A DNA stretch of 9,672 bases from Verrucomicrobiales bacterium (GCA_005789375.1 SXXZ01000009.1:1-9672); one strand, 5' to 3'; positions 1 through 6,930 are shown, counted from the first letter of the stretch. Numbers and translations are program-made. Notes: generated by a model from the letters alone, not told the origin.

Positions 1-441
1 ACGGGTCTGGAGGTCGCCAGCTCCCGACCGCTGTTCGAGCCGTCCGGTGGCATCGGATCGCCTCCAGGAAATCACCTGACCATCGTAGATCCACTGCAAA
101 TCGCTCCGGGGCGTGAGCCCCACCTTGGCATTGACCCCTCCAGCCACTAGTTCTCGGCCCGAGCGGTCGCCGTCGGCGGAGACCGTTCCGAAGGTCGCCT
201 TGGCCACCTCGAACTCGAACTGAACATGCCCGGCGTCCACCGAGTACGGGCTCTCGGTTTGGTCGGGCCGATCGGTACTGAGGGGGCGCATTGCTTCGCG
301 AGGTACCGGGTCGAGCAGCCAAGACCGATCCGCCCTGGGCGTGCCCGAGGTCCCCGCTTCGCCCGGAAAGGCGACAGCCAGCACCAAGCCCAAGGCCGTC
401 CCTCGGGGTATCCTTCGCACCCATCCACGAGGTTCAGGCAT
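1..441 (-). CDS. Transporter/porin-like outer-membrane protein of the Phenol_MetA_deg type, N-terminal part (3' end outside window)
   Basis: Open without a stop from the ATG at 441 to the window edge, giving 147 residues in frame. Residues 1-30 look like an export signal: an Arg-rich start (RGWVRRIPRG) followed by a hydrophobic stretch (ALGLVLAVAF). Residues 56-72 carry TDRPDQTESP...DAGH, the N-terminal signature I know from proteins annotated 'transporter' in the Phenol_MetA_deg family, which are predicted outer-membrane beta-barrels. It is followed by alternating strand-like segments (VQFEFEVAKATFG, AKVGLTPRSDLQWIYDG) typical of that fold. The family name comes from a phenol-degradation cluster, but most members have no known substrate and none is implied here. 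No Shine-Dalgarno sequence precedes the ATG. The neighbouring PEP-CTERM gene ends 243 bp upstream on the same strand. The family call rests on one motif and the barrel-like pattern; the rest of the gene would settle it. Confidence 0.72.
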   Translation of the reverse strand, partial: MPEPRGWVRRIPRGTALGLVLAVAFPGEAGTSGTPRADRSWLLDPVPREAMRPLSTDRPDQTESPYSVDAGHVQFEFEVAKATFGTVSADGDRSGRELVAGGVNAKVGLTPRSDLQWIYDGQVISWRRSDATGRLEQRSGAGDLQTR

Positions 442-519
442 CGTGGTCGCTAGCTTTGTTGTTTGGGTGAGCGTCACTGAGTCGGTTTCTGACGGCCCGA
501 TCTGTATATGGCAACTACA

Positions 520-539
520 TTGTTTTAGGTATAAAACAA
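520..539. promoter_or_regulatory. AT-rich perfect inverted repeat upstream of the transporter gene
   Basis: The arms ttgtttta (520-527) and taaaacaa (532-539) are perfect reverse complements around the 4-base centre ggta. The site lies 78 bp upstream of the transporter start and is much more AT-rich than its surroundings, so an operator or promoter-proximal site is plausible. It partly overlaps a T-rich run on the minus strand, so it may instead belong to transcription termination of the upstream PEP-CTERM gene. No regulator can be named. Confidence 0.35.
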
Positions 540-557
540 AAACCCACCTTGAATGGG
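531..557 (-). terminator. Weak possible intrinsic terminator after the PEP-CTERM gene
   Basis: Read on the minus strand, a short stem (CCCA at 557-554 with TGGG at 546-543, 7-base loop) is followed directly by TTTTTGTTTT. The T-tract is good but the stem is only 4 bp. It lies about 130 bp beyond the PEP-CTERM stop. This is a weak candidate, and it competes with the AT-rich inverted repeat at 520-539 as an explanation of the same bases. Confidence 0.2.
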
Positions 558-585
558 CGGCGTGGTAGGTTCTGGCAAATAACGT

Positions 586-615
586 GGTGATCGAAGTTGT
601 GGTAGGTCGATCACC
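586..615. repeat. 9-bp perfect inverted repeat in the gap between the two left-hand genes
   Basis: ggtgatcga (586-594) and tcgatcacc (607-615) are perfect reverse complements separated by 12 bases. The nine-base word gtggtaggt occurs at 562-570 and again at 599-607, overlapping the loop. A second small inverted repeat, cattcc/ggaatg (656-661 / 666-671), lies just beyond the PEP-CTERM stop. None is followed by a clear T-tract, so they are recorded as structure without assigned function: an mRNA 3' hairpin or a protein-binding site are both possible. Confidence 0.4.
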
Positions 616-684
616 GGGACTGCATGCCTCCGGCGATTGGGAGTCCGGCGGTGGTCATTCCGCAGGGAATGCCTGGAAACACAA

Positions 685-1380
685 TCAACGACCCTTCGGC
701 CATCGACGGTGGAAAGCCAAAGCGCTGACGCCAACTCCGGTGAGCGCCAGGGCCCAGGTCGAGGGCTCGGGCACCACTTGGAAACGGTAGGTGGCCGGAT
801 CGCTGGAGCGCAGGCCGTCGATGAGGTGGTTGCCGGAGGCCTCGAGGGTCACCCGATAGTCGCCGGGGGCCGAGAAGCCGACGTTGAAGTGACCGTGGCT
901 GCCGGGGACCAACAGGAGTCGGTCATCGGCACTGATGCCATTGACCGACGACATCTTGAGCTCGGGAGCCCCGAACCCGCTGACGCCCCAGACCGAGAAG
1001 GTTCCGGGACCGCTGATGGCTTTGAGGCTCAGGGTGATATTCCCCGACCAGTCGGCGGCGGTGAGTTCTTCGGTGCCGAACCCGAGGAAGGGCAATTGTT
1101 CCTTCTCGGCGGTGGGAAGGATCCAAACCGGCGTTCCGGCCGCCCCTAGGAAACTGACATAGGCACCGCCGGGAGACACCCCCGCCGAGGCCGGTCCGAC
1201 GGCGAACACCGCCTCGCCCGGCGCGAACTCCTGATCCAGAGGTTCTTCCTGGTGCACATGCAGGTCGAAGGCCTTGTCTTCATAGCCGATACCGATATCG
1301 ACATGGCCTGAGGAGATGAAGGTCTGAGATTGAGCGGGCAGAATCAGGGTAAATCCGGCGGTAATCCAATGGAGTTTCAT
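685..1380 (-). CDS. Choice-of-anchor M domain protein with PEP-CTERM sorting tail
   Basis: The 231-residue protein begins with a short signal peptide (MKLHWITAGFTLILPAQS) and ends with a textbook PEP-CTERM tail: V-P-E-P at 203-206, a hydrophobic helix, then the basic end FHRRWPKGR. Such proteins are exported, then cleaved and anchored by an exosortase, which must be encoded elsewhere. Between them, GHVDIGIGYEDKAFDLHVH (from residue 25) and PGSHGHFNVGF (159-169) match the domain I know as choice-of-anchor M, first described in actinobacterial surface proteins near metal-type ABC transporters. The histidines at 26, 41, 43, 162, 164 and 185 could bind a metal; that is inference. I chose the ATG at 1380 because it starts the signal peptide. 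The upstream in-frame ATG at 1422 would add 14 polar residues and lie inside a palindrome. A likely promoter and operator precede it. Confidence 0.86.
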   Translation of the reverse strand: MKLHWITAGFTLILPAQSQTFISSGHVDIGIGYEDKAFDLHVHQEEPLDQEFAPGEAVFAVGPASAGVSPGGAYVSFLGAAGTPVWILPTAEKEQLPFLGFGTEELTAADWSGNITLSLKAISGPGTFSVWGVSGFGAPELKMSSVNGISADDRLLLVPGSHGHFNVGFSAPGDYRVTLEASGNHLIDGLRSSDPATYRFQVVPEPSTWALALTGVGVSALAFHRRWPKGR

Positions 1381-1386
1381 GACTAT

Positions 1387-1397
1387 TGGTGAGTTGA
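1387..1397 (-). promoter_or_regulatory. Leader element tcaactcacca before the PEP-CTERM start
   Basis: On the minus strand this 11-base word ends 6 bases before the ATG at 1380. The identical word precedes the LamG/PA14 gene start on the other strand (7145-7155), ending 3 bases before its ATG. No Shine-Dalgarno sequence is present at either start. The role is unknown; a translation-initiation leader is one possibility, and chance is another. Confidence 0.35.
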
Positions 1398-1402
1398 GTG
1401 AT

Positions 1403-1425
1403 CTATTGCAAATAGTTTGCAATAG
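1403..1425. promoter_or_regulatory. Perfect palindrome, likely operator of the PEP-CTERM gene
   Basis: The arms ctattgcaaa (1403-1412) and tttgcaatag (1416-1425) are perfect reverse complements around the 3-base centre tag. The site ends 22 bp upstream of the ATG at 1380 and overlaps the predicted -10 hexamer, the usual place for a repressor site. The odd-length dyad would suit Fur/Zur-type or other helix-turn-helix dimers, but I do not recognise it as a known consensus. Confidence 0.6.
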
Positions 1426-1441
1426 AAAGAGCCATTGTCAA
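1412..1441 (-). promoter_or_regulatory. Predicted sigma-70-type promoter of the PEP-CTERM gene
   Basis: On the minus strand a perfect -35 hexamer, TTGACA (1441-1436), is followed after 18 bases by AACTAT (1417-1412), a poor -10 matching TATAAT at three of six positions. It lies 32 bp upstream of the start codon. The weak -10 lies inside the palindrome at 1403-1425. The perfect -35 gives it some credibility; the start of transcription is not known. Confidence 0.45.
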
Positions 1442-1613
1442 TCCGGAACCATTTCAGAGCTTGGATCTCTATCGAGTGAAGGGTTCGAGGAGGCCTCGAT
1501 CGGGGAGGGACCGGCTGCTGGTACGAGGAAAGAGTTGCGACCACTTCGGGCCATGACCGGGATCGCTGATCCGGGATCAATCTCGACCCGGGCGTCGCTG
1601 GAAATGGCGGCCC

Positions 1614-1640
1614 CATTCCCGATCATCCCGATAATCCCGA
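1614..1640. repeat. 9-bp tandem repeat, three copies
   Basis: Three consecutive 9-mers, cattcccga, tcatcccga and taatcccga, differ only in their first three bases. They lie in the middle of the 453-bp gap. They would encode a three-residue repeat in either strand's open frame, but no protein there is convincing. Binding-site array or simple slippage repeat are both possible. Confidence 0.5.
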
Positions 1641-1665
1641 GCACACCGAGATCTCCTGCACTGTT

Positions 1666-1690
1666 ACAGGTTCACTTGGTGACAGGTTCA
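1666..1690. repeat. 9-bp direct repeat with 16-bp period
   Basis: The word acaggttca occurs at 1666-1674 and 1682-1690, separated by 7 bases. A period of about one and a half helical turns puts the copies on opposite faces of the helix. The site is more than 220 bp upstream of the PEP-CTERM promoter, so a link to that gene is speculative. Confidence 0.35.
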
Positions 1691-1833
1691 TGGTCTGTGA
1701 TTAGCTCGCGGCCCGGGAGCCTGAAGTCGGTGAGTCGACGGGGCGATTGGGTGGCTGATCCGCGACAGGCTCTGGGGATCGGTGATGCCGCGCCCGGAAC
1801 CGAGGCCGGGACGGGCCGATCCGGACCATGGGA

Positions 1834-3081
1834 TTATCGATCCGGGGTTGGTGTCCTGCGGGGCAGCCACCGCGGGTGATCTAGGCCGCCGGGTCCGATG
1901 CCACCGTGGATCTTCCGGGAATCCCGGCTATGCCGGTCGGTCACCCGAAGGTGGGGCACTCCGCCCGTTTCAGCGCGGCAGAAGGCGACCGGGCCGCCCC
2001 CGGGAAACTCCGTCGCTCTGAAATCCCACACGCCGTCCGTGCATGGAGTCACCCAGCCGACGGAACCCGTTTTCGGATCGATCCGAGCGATGGCGGTGCC
2101 GCCGCGGGCCTGGTCGGGTTTGAACTCGCGGTTGAAATGATCGGTGTCGGGCCGCTGCGCTTGATATTCCCACGGCACTCTCGAGCCCGGGATGCGCAAG
2201 GGAGCGAGGATGTGGCCATCGTGCGTCCAAACCGGAACATTGGAGCCACCGCCGCGATGGTTTGCCGAGCCGTAGGTGGCCCCGAACCACATCGCCTGAC
2301 CCTCGGTGAGTATTCGGAATCCGGTCCCATCGGGGCGACAAACACAGACATCGGACCAGTCATGTCCCGGATCTACGGGGGCGTGGCAGTCTTGAAAGGC
2401 CAACCACTGACCATCGGGAGACCAGCTGGGCCCGAAATACAAATGACCGGGCTGGGCGGCGGCCTTCACCCGGTCGCCTCCGCGGGTGTCGCAAGTCCAG
2501 AGTTGGTAGCCCTCCCGGCTGGCGAGGTGGAAGGCCACACGCTGTCCGTCCGGGCTGAGGCTGTAGCCGTAGGGCAGTCCTTCGTCCGGACCGGTGAACT
2601 CGCGGGCCTCCGACCCATCCAAACGCATGTTAAAGGTTTGCCCGGGCCGGGTGCGGATCACTTGCATGAGGATGCGCCCGCCTTGAAGGACTAATTGCGG
2701 CGCATAGAACGGCGCTAGGCGATCCCGCGTGGCCAGTTCTTCTAGGGATTTCCGATCGAGATCGTAGGCCCACACGTGGGTAGGTGTCTGGTGGTAGTAT
2801 TCGTCGAAGGGTCGGCCTGGCCCATCGCGTCGGGCTTCCATGCTCAGCAAAAGCACACGCCCGTCTTCCAAGAATCCGGCCGGCTGCCAGGTCACCTGAC
2901 CGGGGGCCGAGACTTCCAGTTCACCAAAGTTTTGGCCCGTCGAGTCGATGACACAAGTCTTGCCCGACGAGGTGAAAAACAGGCGCTCCGGCCCGCGGCC
3001 ATCTGGCGGCCTGAGTGCGCATCCGGAAGCCACGGTGAGGCTGCCCAGCCAAGACCGCTCAAGGAACTGTCTGCGATTCAT
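1834..3081 (-). CDS. Tat-exported TolB-like/PD40 beta-propeller protein, possible lipoprotein
   Basis: The 415-residue protein starts MNRRQFLERSWLGSL, a classic twin-arginine signal (R3-R4-Q-F-L), so it is probably exported folded. Directly after the hydrophobic stretch comes VASGC with Cys21, an imperfect lipobox, so it may be membrane-anchored by lipid. The body is a WD40-like propeller of the TolB/PD40 kind: YGYSLSPDGQRVAF near 170-184 and FGPSWSPDGQWLAF near 216-229 are PD40 strands, with further degenerate blades such as VPVWTHDGHI. The stretches GHDWSDVCVCRPDG and RPDTDHFNREFKP, and the near-terminal DHPRWLP (401-407), agree with a family I recall from Verrucomicrobiota and Planctomycetes, so the C-terminus looks complete. 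No catalytic residues are evident; a binding or scaffolding role is likely. I preferred the ATG at 3081 over the in-frame start at 3138 because the latter buries the Tat motif. It diverges from the VCBS gene. Confidence 0.83.
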   Translation of the reverse strand: MNRRQFLERSWLGSLTVASGCALRPPDGRGPERLFFTSSGKTCVIDSTGQNFGELEVSAPGQVTWQPAGFLEDGRVLLLSMEARRDGPGRPFDEYYHQTPTHVWAYDLDRKSLEELATRDRLAPFYAPQLVLQGGRILMQVIRTRPGQTFNMRLDGSEAREFTGPDEGLPYGYSLSPDGQRVAFHLASREGYQLWTCDTRGGDRVKAAAQPGHLYFGPSWSPDGQWLAFQDCHAPVDPGHDWSDVCVCRPDGTGFRILTEGQAMWFGATYGSANHRGGGSNVPVWTHDGHILAPLRIPGSRVPWEYQAQRPDTDHFNREFKPDQARGGTAIARIDPKTGSVGWVTPCTDGVWDFRATEFPGGGPVAFCRAETGGVPHLRVTDRHSRDSRKIHGGIGPGGLDHPRWLPRRTPTPDR

Positions 3082-3231
3082 GGGAATGGGTGACACGCTG
3101 TATTCGCACGGCCGGCTTGTCGAGAATCCTCGCCGCATCGGCCCTCGAAGCGTCGCGGCGGAGAACCGTCAATCTTTCGTGCTGGATCGTCCGGGGTCCG
3201 GGAAATAGTCTCCACCCACTTCCCCGTATCC
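3082..3231. other. Divergent intergenic region between PD40 and VCBS genes
   Basis: This 150-bp gap must hold the promoters of both divergent genes. I see no convincing -35/-10 pair and no strong palindrome. Neither start has a Shine-Dalgarno sequence: the PD40 start is preceded by tcacccattccc and the VCBS start by the pyrimidine-rich ccacttccccgtatcc. Confidence 0.5.
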
Positions 3232-6200
3232 GTGAAATGCTTTGGCCATTTGTGTGGTGTGAGCGTGTTTGGTCGATTGGTGTCCCTCGTGATCGGCCTG
3301 ATGCTGGACCGTGCCCATGGCCAATCGGGTCCAACTCTGGAGTGGAAGTCCGAGGCCGGATTCCGAAGGGCAACTGTCCAACCGGGCCCCGGGGCTGGTC
3401 CGGGTTTCACTCTTCAGCCCGCAGCGGCGACCGGCCTCGGTTTCACCAACCATTTGGCTGAAGCCACTGTCGCCCGGAACCGTTTGTTGGAACTGGGTTC
3501 GGGCGTCGCCTTGGGTGACATCGATGGGGACGGTCGCGTCGATGTCTATTTCTGCCGCCTTGAAGGCGACAACGTTCTCTACCGCAACCTGGGCGACTGG
3601 CGTTTTGAAGACATCACGGCCCGTGCGGGTGTTGCTTGTCCGGATCAGTATTCCACCGGTTGCAACTTCGCCGACCTCGACGGAGACGGAGACCTCGACT
3701 TGCTGGTCAACAGCCTCGGTGGCGGTACGCGATCCTTCCATAACGACGGAAAGGGCCATTTCACGGAGGTTCAGATGGGGTTCTTCCGCAACACCGGGGC
3801 TACGTCGATGGCCCTGGCCGATGTCGATGGCGATGGAGACCTCGACGTGTATGTCACCCATTACCGCACCGACACCTTCCATGACCCTCCCAAGGGCGGG
3901 CGGTTCGTTCAGCGCCGTATGCCCGACGGTAGCACAGTGATTGAACCGAAAGATCGCTACCTCGGAGTCCCCGCCATGAATGGCAACTTAGAGGTCCTTG
4001 AACGCGGGGAGCCGGACGCGTTGTACATCAATCGCGGCGGAACCAACGTGGTCGTTGCCCCGTGGAATGTGGGGCTCTTCCTCGACGAGCAAGGACAGGC
4101 CCTAGTTGATGCCCCGCGTGACTGGGGTCTGGCCGTCATGTTCCGGGATCTCGATGGCGACCGCCAACCCGACCTCTACGTTTGCAACGACTTCGTCCAT
4201 TGGCCCGACCGGCTTTGGCTCAACCGGGGTAAGCGGTTTCAGGCCGCACCGCAAACCGCCCTCCGCAACCAACCGCTCTCGTCCATGTCCATGGATGCGG
4301 CCGACATCGACCGTGACGGGCACGATGACTTCTTCGTCGCCGAAATGCTCAGCCCTCGGCGGCAAGACCGCGCACGCCAGCGACCCGACACCCTTGATGG
4401 AGTGGTGCGCTGGCCTGTCGAGCGCCCGGGATTTCGCCCAGAGGTCACCCGCAACGCCTTGCAACGGTCGCGGGGTGACGGCACCTGGGCTGAGATCGCT
4501 CAATTGGCAGGCGTAGCGGCCACCGATTGGACGTGGTCATCGGCGTTCCTCGACGTGGACCTCGACGGTTGGGAGGACTTGCTGCTAACGACCGGTAATT
4601 TCCACGATGTGCAGGATATTGACGCGCAGAGTCGTCTTATCCGGGAAGGCCTCTGGAAGACCCCGGAGACTCGCCAGAGGGCTCTGGCCTTGCTCCCGCG
4701 GCGCGAAACACCGTCGATGGCCTTTCGCAATCGCCGTGACCTGACCTTTGAAGATTCTGGCAGGCTTTGGGGCTTCGATCAGAGCGGATTTGCCCACGGC
4801 ATGGCCTTTGGAGACCTCGACAATGATGGGGATCTCGACGTGGTGATTAATGTGCTCAACGGTCCGGCCCGAATGTTGCGCAACAGCAGCCCGGCGCCGC
4901 GCTTGGCCGTTCGCCTGAAGGGCGCCCGCGGCAATACCGCCGGCATCGGGGCGAGGATCAAGGTCACTGGTGGTCCGGTGACTCAGACCCAGGAGATGAT
5001 TTCTGGTGGCCGTTACCTGTCCGGAGACCAGGCTCTCCGCGTCTTTGCGGCCGGTGCGGCCCATTCGCTCGAAGTAGAAGTCCTTTGGCGCAACGGGCGC
5101 CGTTCCGTCGTCCGTGGCTTGGAGCCTAATCAGATTATCGAAATCGAAGAACGGGACACCCTCGATCCCCCGCCGTCCGCCCCCGTGCAGCAGCCTTTGT
5201 TCGAGAGCCTCACCACGGATCCGGATCCGGTACCCCCGGAGCCTGACACCTCAGAAATCGCGCGCCAACCGCTCCTGCCGCGACGTCTGAATTCTGAGGC
5301 TCCGGGTCTGGCCTGGGCCGATTGGGACGCCGATGGCGATCCGGACCTCTTTATTAGCGCCGACGAAGAGGGGCATTTCCGGGTACTTCGGAACGACGGT
5401 CCGGCTGGTTTTGTGCCGGAAACCGAAGCCCTAAGTTCTGTAGCGGTTTCGGACGCGGTCGCTGTCTTGGTGGATCGCCGACGCGGTTTCCCTCCTCGGC
5501 TGATAGCGGGGCTTTCCAACCAGAAAGCGGCGCTTGCTCGGGCTCCGCGGTTCCAGAGTTGGACCCTTCAGGCCGGCAAGCCCATCGTCGCCACCAATGC
5601 CCCCGCCGATGAGGCAACCACCGGTCCGATGGCTTTGGCCGACGTAGATGGAGATGGACAGCTCGACCTACTGGTCGGGGCCCGCGCCCGCGCCGGACGC
5701 TATCCTGAAACCTCACGCACGGTCCTCCTACCGGGTCGGGCGGACGGTTGGGGCGAAGCCCAGCGGGTGACAGATGAAGTGCGGGTTAGTGGGGCCGTCT
5801 TCACCGATGCTGATGGCGACGGAGACCCGGATCTTGTGCTCGCCGGCGACTGGGACACCTTGCGCTTCTTTCGTAATGAGGGTGGCCGCTGGGTTGATGC
5901 CACCGCCGAGTCGGGGTTGGGTGCTTGGCGCGGCCTCTGGAATGGCGTGAGTGCCGGAGATTTTGATGGCGATGGTCGGCTCGACCTCGTGGCTTCCAAT
6001 TGGGGCCGCAACTGGAGGACAGATCAACCCGGCGCGAGCAATGCACCCATTCAGATGGTCTATGGCGAGTTTCATGAACCCGGGCGGGTGCTGACGTTGA
6101 TGGCCTCTTGGGATCCGTTCAGTGGTCGGCAAACCCCTTGGCGCTCTTGGTCTTCACTTTCTCAAGCCATCCCGGCATTGGCTGAACGCGCCCATTCTCA

Positions 6201-6930
6201 CCGCGAGTTTGCGGCTCTGAGTTTGGATTCCCTATTAGGCCCGTTGGCCGCCCGAGGTCGGAGTTTGAATGCGGACACCTTCGATTCCATGATTTTTCTC
6301 AATCGAGGCGGTCGATTCGAAGGCATCCCGCTGCCAGCCGAGGCTCAGTTCTCGCCTGCCTTCGGTATATCAATTGCCGATTTTGATGGTGATGGGTGTG
6401 AGGATGTCTTTTTGGCCCAAAACTTCTTTGGCATGGATGCCGAAACCTCGCGTCAAGATGCAGGCACTGGACTAGTCCTGCTGGGTGACGGCCGGGGCCG
6501 GTTCCGGAGTCTTGGCCCTCGCGAGGCCGGATTCAGTTTGCCGGGTGAGCAACGCGGCAGTGCGGTGGCCGATTTCGATGCCGATGGGCGCCCAGACTTG
6601 GCCGTGGGACAGCATGCCGGCAAGACTCGTATCTTCCGCAATCGGGCGGGCAAACCGGGAGTTCGAGTGCTCCTAGAAGGGCCTGCCGGTAATCCTGACG
6701 GCCTCGGAGCAGTGGTTCGCCTGGTAATGGGTTCGCGGCTGGGACCGGCTCGCGAAATCCACGCCGGGGCCGGGTTTCGATCCCAGGATTCTCCGGACAT
6801 CGTTTTGGCGACCCCGCAGGCTCCGACGGCGGTGGAGGTGCGGTGGCCCGGAGGAAAGGTTCAGCGATCGGAGTGGCCAGCGGGTGCCCGGGCGGTAGTG
6901 ATCAGTCCGGAGGGATTGAGGCGACGCTAG
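3232..6930 (+). CDS. Secreted FG-GAP/VCBS repeat protein with two ASPIC/UnbV domains (CRTAC1-like)
   Basis: The 1232-residue protein has an N-terminal signal (hydrophobic core RLVSLVIGLML, likely cleavage after AHG at about residue 30). It then holds 13 calcium-binding loops of the DxDxDGxxD type, some degenerate, starting at residues 96, 148, 197, 306, 358, 441 and 528, and again at 697, 804, 859, 910, 1050 and 1114. These are FG-GAP/VCBS propeller blades as in integrin alpha chains. Each block ends in an ASPIC/UnbV domain: about 558-640 (NTAGIGARI) and about 1144-1228 (NPDGLGAVV). A Pro-rich linker (about 641-690) joins the halves. So the protein is two CRTAC1-like modules in tandem, an architecture I also recall from large Bacteroidota proteins. 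A calcium-dependent adhesive or binding role is inferred; no enzyme motif is visible. The start is GTG; the next in-frame ATG (3301) would destroy the signal. No frameshift is seen. It diverges from the PD40 gene. Confidence 0.9.
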   Translation: MKCFGHLCGVSVFGRLVSLVIGLMLDRAHGQSGPTLEWKSEAGFRRATVQPGPGAGPGFTLQPAAATGLGFTNHLAEATVARNRLLELGSGVALGDIDGDGRVDVYFCRLEGDNVLYRNLGDWRFEDITARAGVACPDQYSTGCNFADLDGDGDLDLLVNSLGGGTRSFHNDGKGHFTEVQMGFFRNTGATSMALADVDGDGDLDVYVTHYRTDTFHDPPKGGRFVQRRMPDGSTVIEPKDRYLGVPAMNGNLEVLERGEPDALYINRGGTNVVVAPWNVGLFLDEQGQALVDAPRDWGLAVMFRDLDGDRQPDLYVCNDFVHWPDRLWLNRGKRFQAAPQTALRNQPLSSMSMDAADIDRDGHDDFFVAEMLSPRRQDRARQRPDTLDGVVRWPVERPGFRPEVTRNALQRSRGDGTWAEIAQLAGVAATDWTWSSAFLDVDLDGWEDLLLTTGNFHDVQDIDAQSRLIREGLWKTPETRQRALALLPRRETPSMAFRNRRDLTFEDSGRLWGFDQSGFAHGMAFGDLDNDGDLDVVINVLNGPARMLRNSSPAPRLAVRLKGARGNTAGIGARIKVTGGPVTQTQEMISGGRYLSGDQALRVFAAGAAHSLEVEVLWRNGRRSVVRGLEPNQIIEIEERDTLDPPPSAPVQQPLFESLTTDPDPVPPEPDTSEIARQPLLPRRLNSEAPGLAWADWDADGDPDLFISADEEGHFRVLRNDGPAGFVPETEALSSVAVSDAVAVLVDRRRGFPPRLIAGLSNQKAALARAPRFQSWTLQAGKPIVATNAPADEATTGPMALADVDGDGQLDLLVGARARAGRYPETSRTVLLPGRADGWGEAQRVTDEVRVSGAVFTDADGDGDPDLVLAGDWDTLRFFRNEGGRWVDATAESGLGAWRGLWNGVSAGDFDGDGRLDLVASNWGRNWRTDQPGASNAPIQMVYGEFHEPGRVLTLMASWDPFSGRQTPWRSWSSLSQAIPALAERAHSHREFAALSLDSLLGPLAARGRSLNADTFDSMIFLNRGGRFEGIPLPAEAQFSPAFGISIADFDGDGCEDVFLAQNFFGMDAETSRQDAGTGLVLLGDGRGRFRSLGPREAGFSLPGEQRGSAVADFDADGRPDLAVGQHAGKTRIFRNRAGKPGVRVLLEGPAGNPDGLGAVVRLVMGSRLGPAREIHAGAGFRSQDSPDIVLATPQAPTAVEVRWPGGKVQRSEWPAGARAVVISPEGLRRR

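Larger units (their letters stand above)
1381..1833. other. 453-bp intergenic region with short repeats, no supported gene
   Basis: This gap separates the PEP-CTERM gene start from the end of the PD40 gene. The right side holds the promoter/operator region of the PEP-CTERM gene near 1381-1441. The rest has many GATC-centred words (for example tgatccgggatca, an inverted repeat with a 1-base centre near 1568), a 9-bp tandem repeat at 1614-1640 and a direct repeat at 1666-1690. Open frames cross it on both strands, but none has a recognisable protein motif, signal or convincing start. A decayed gene cannot be excluded. Confidence 0.55.

Noticed and set aside
147..428. 93-codon minus-strand open frame
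   Set aside because: It is an out-of-frame shadow of the partial transporter gene starting at 441, whose frame carries the TDRPD...ESP signature.
637..1149. 170-codon plus-strand open frame
   Set aside because: It is antisense to the choice-of-anchor M/PEP-CTERM gene, which has both a signal peptide and a complete sorting tail.
1379..1879. 166-codon open frame on the plus strand spanning the 453-bp gap
   Set aside because: Its ATG shares bases with the start codon of the PEP-CTERM gene on the other strand, it runs through the palindrome and promoter, it ends inside the PD40 gene, and the product shows no domain, signal or family motif.
3079..3138. Upstream start at 3138 for the PD40 gene
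   Set aside because: It would place 19 polar residues before a clear twin-arginine signal peptide, which normally begins at the N-terminus.
3169..3882. 237-codon minus-strand open frame with repetitive V, D and E runs
   Set aside because: It is the complement of the DxDxDG repeat codons of the VCBS gene; the regular look comes from those repeats.
3517..6597. Repeated gatggcgatgg-like DNA words as a DNA repeat array
   Set aside because: They encode the calcium-binding loops of the VCBS repeats and are irregularly spaced; the repetition is at the protein level.
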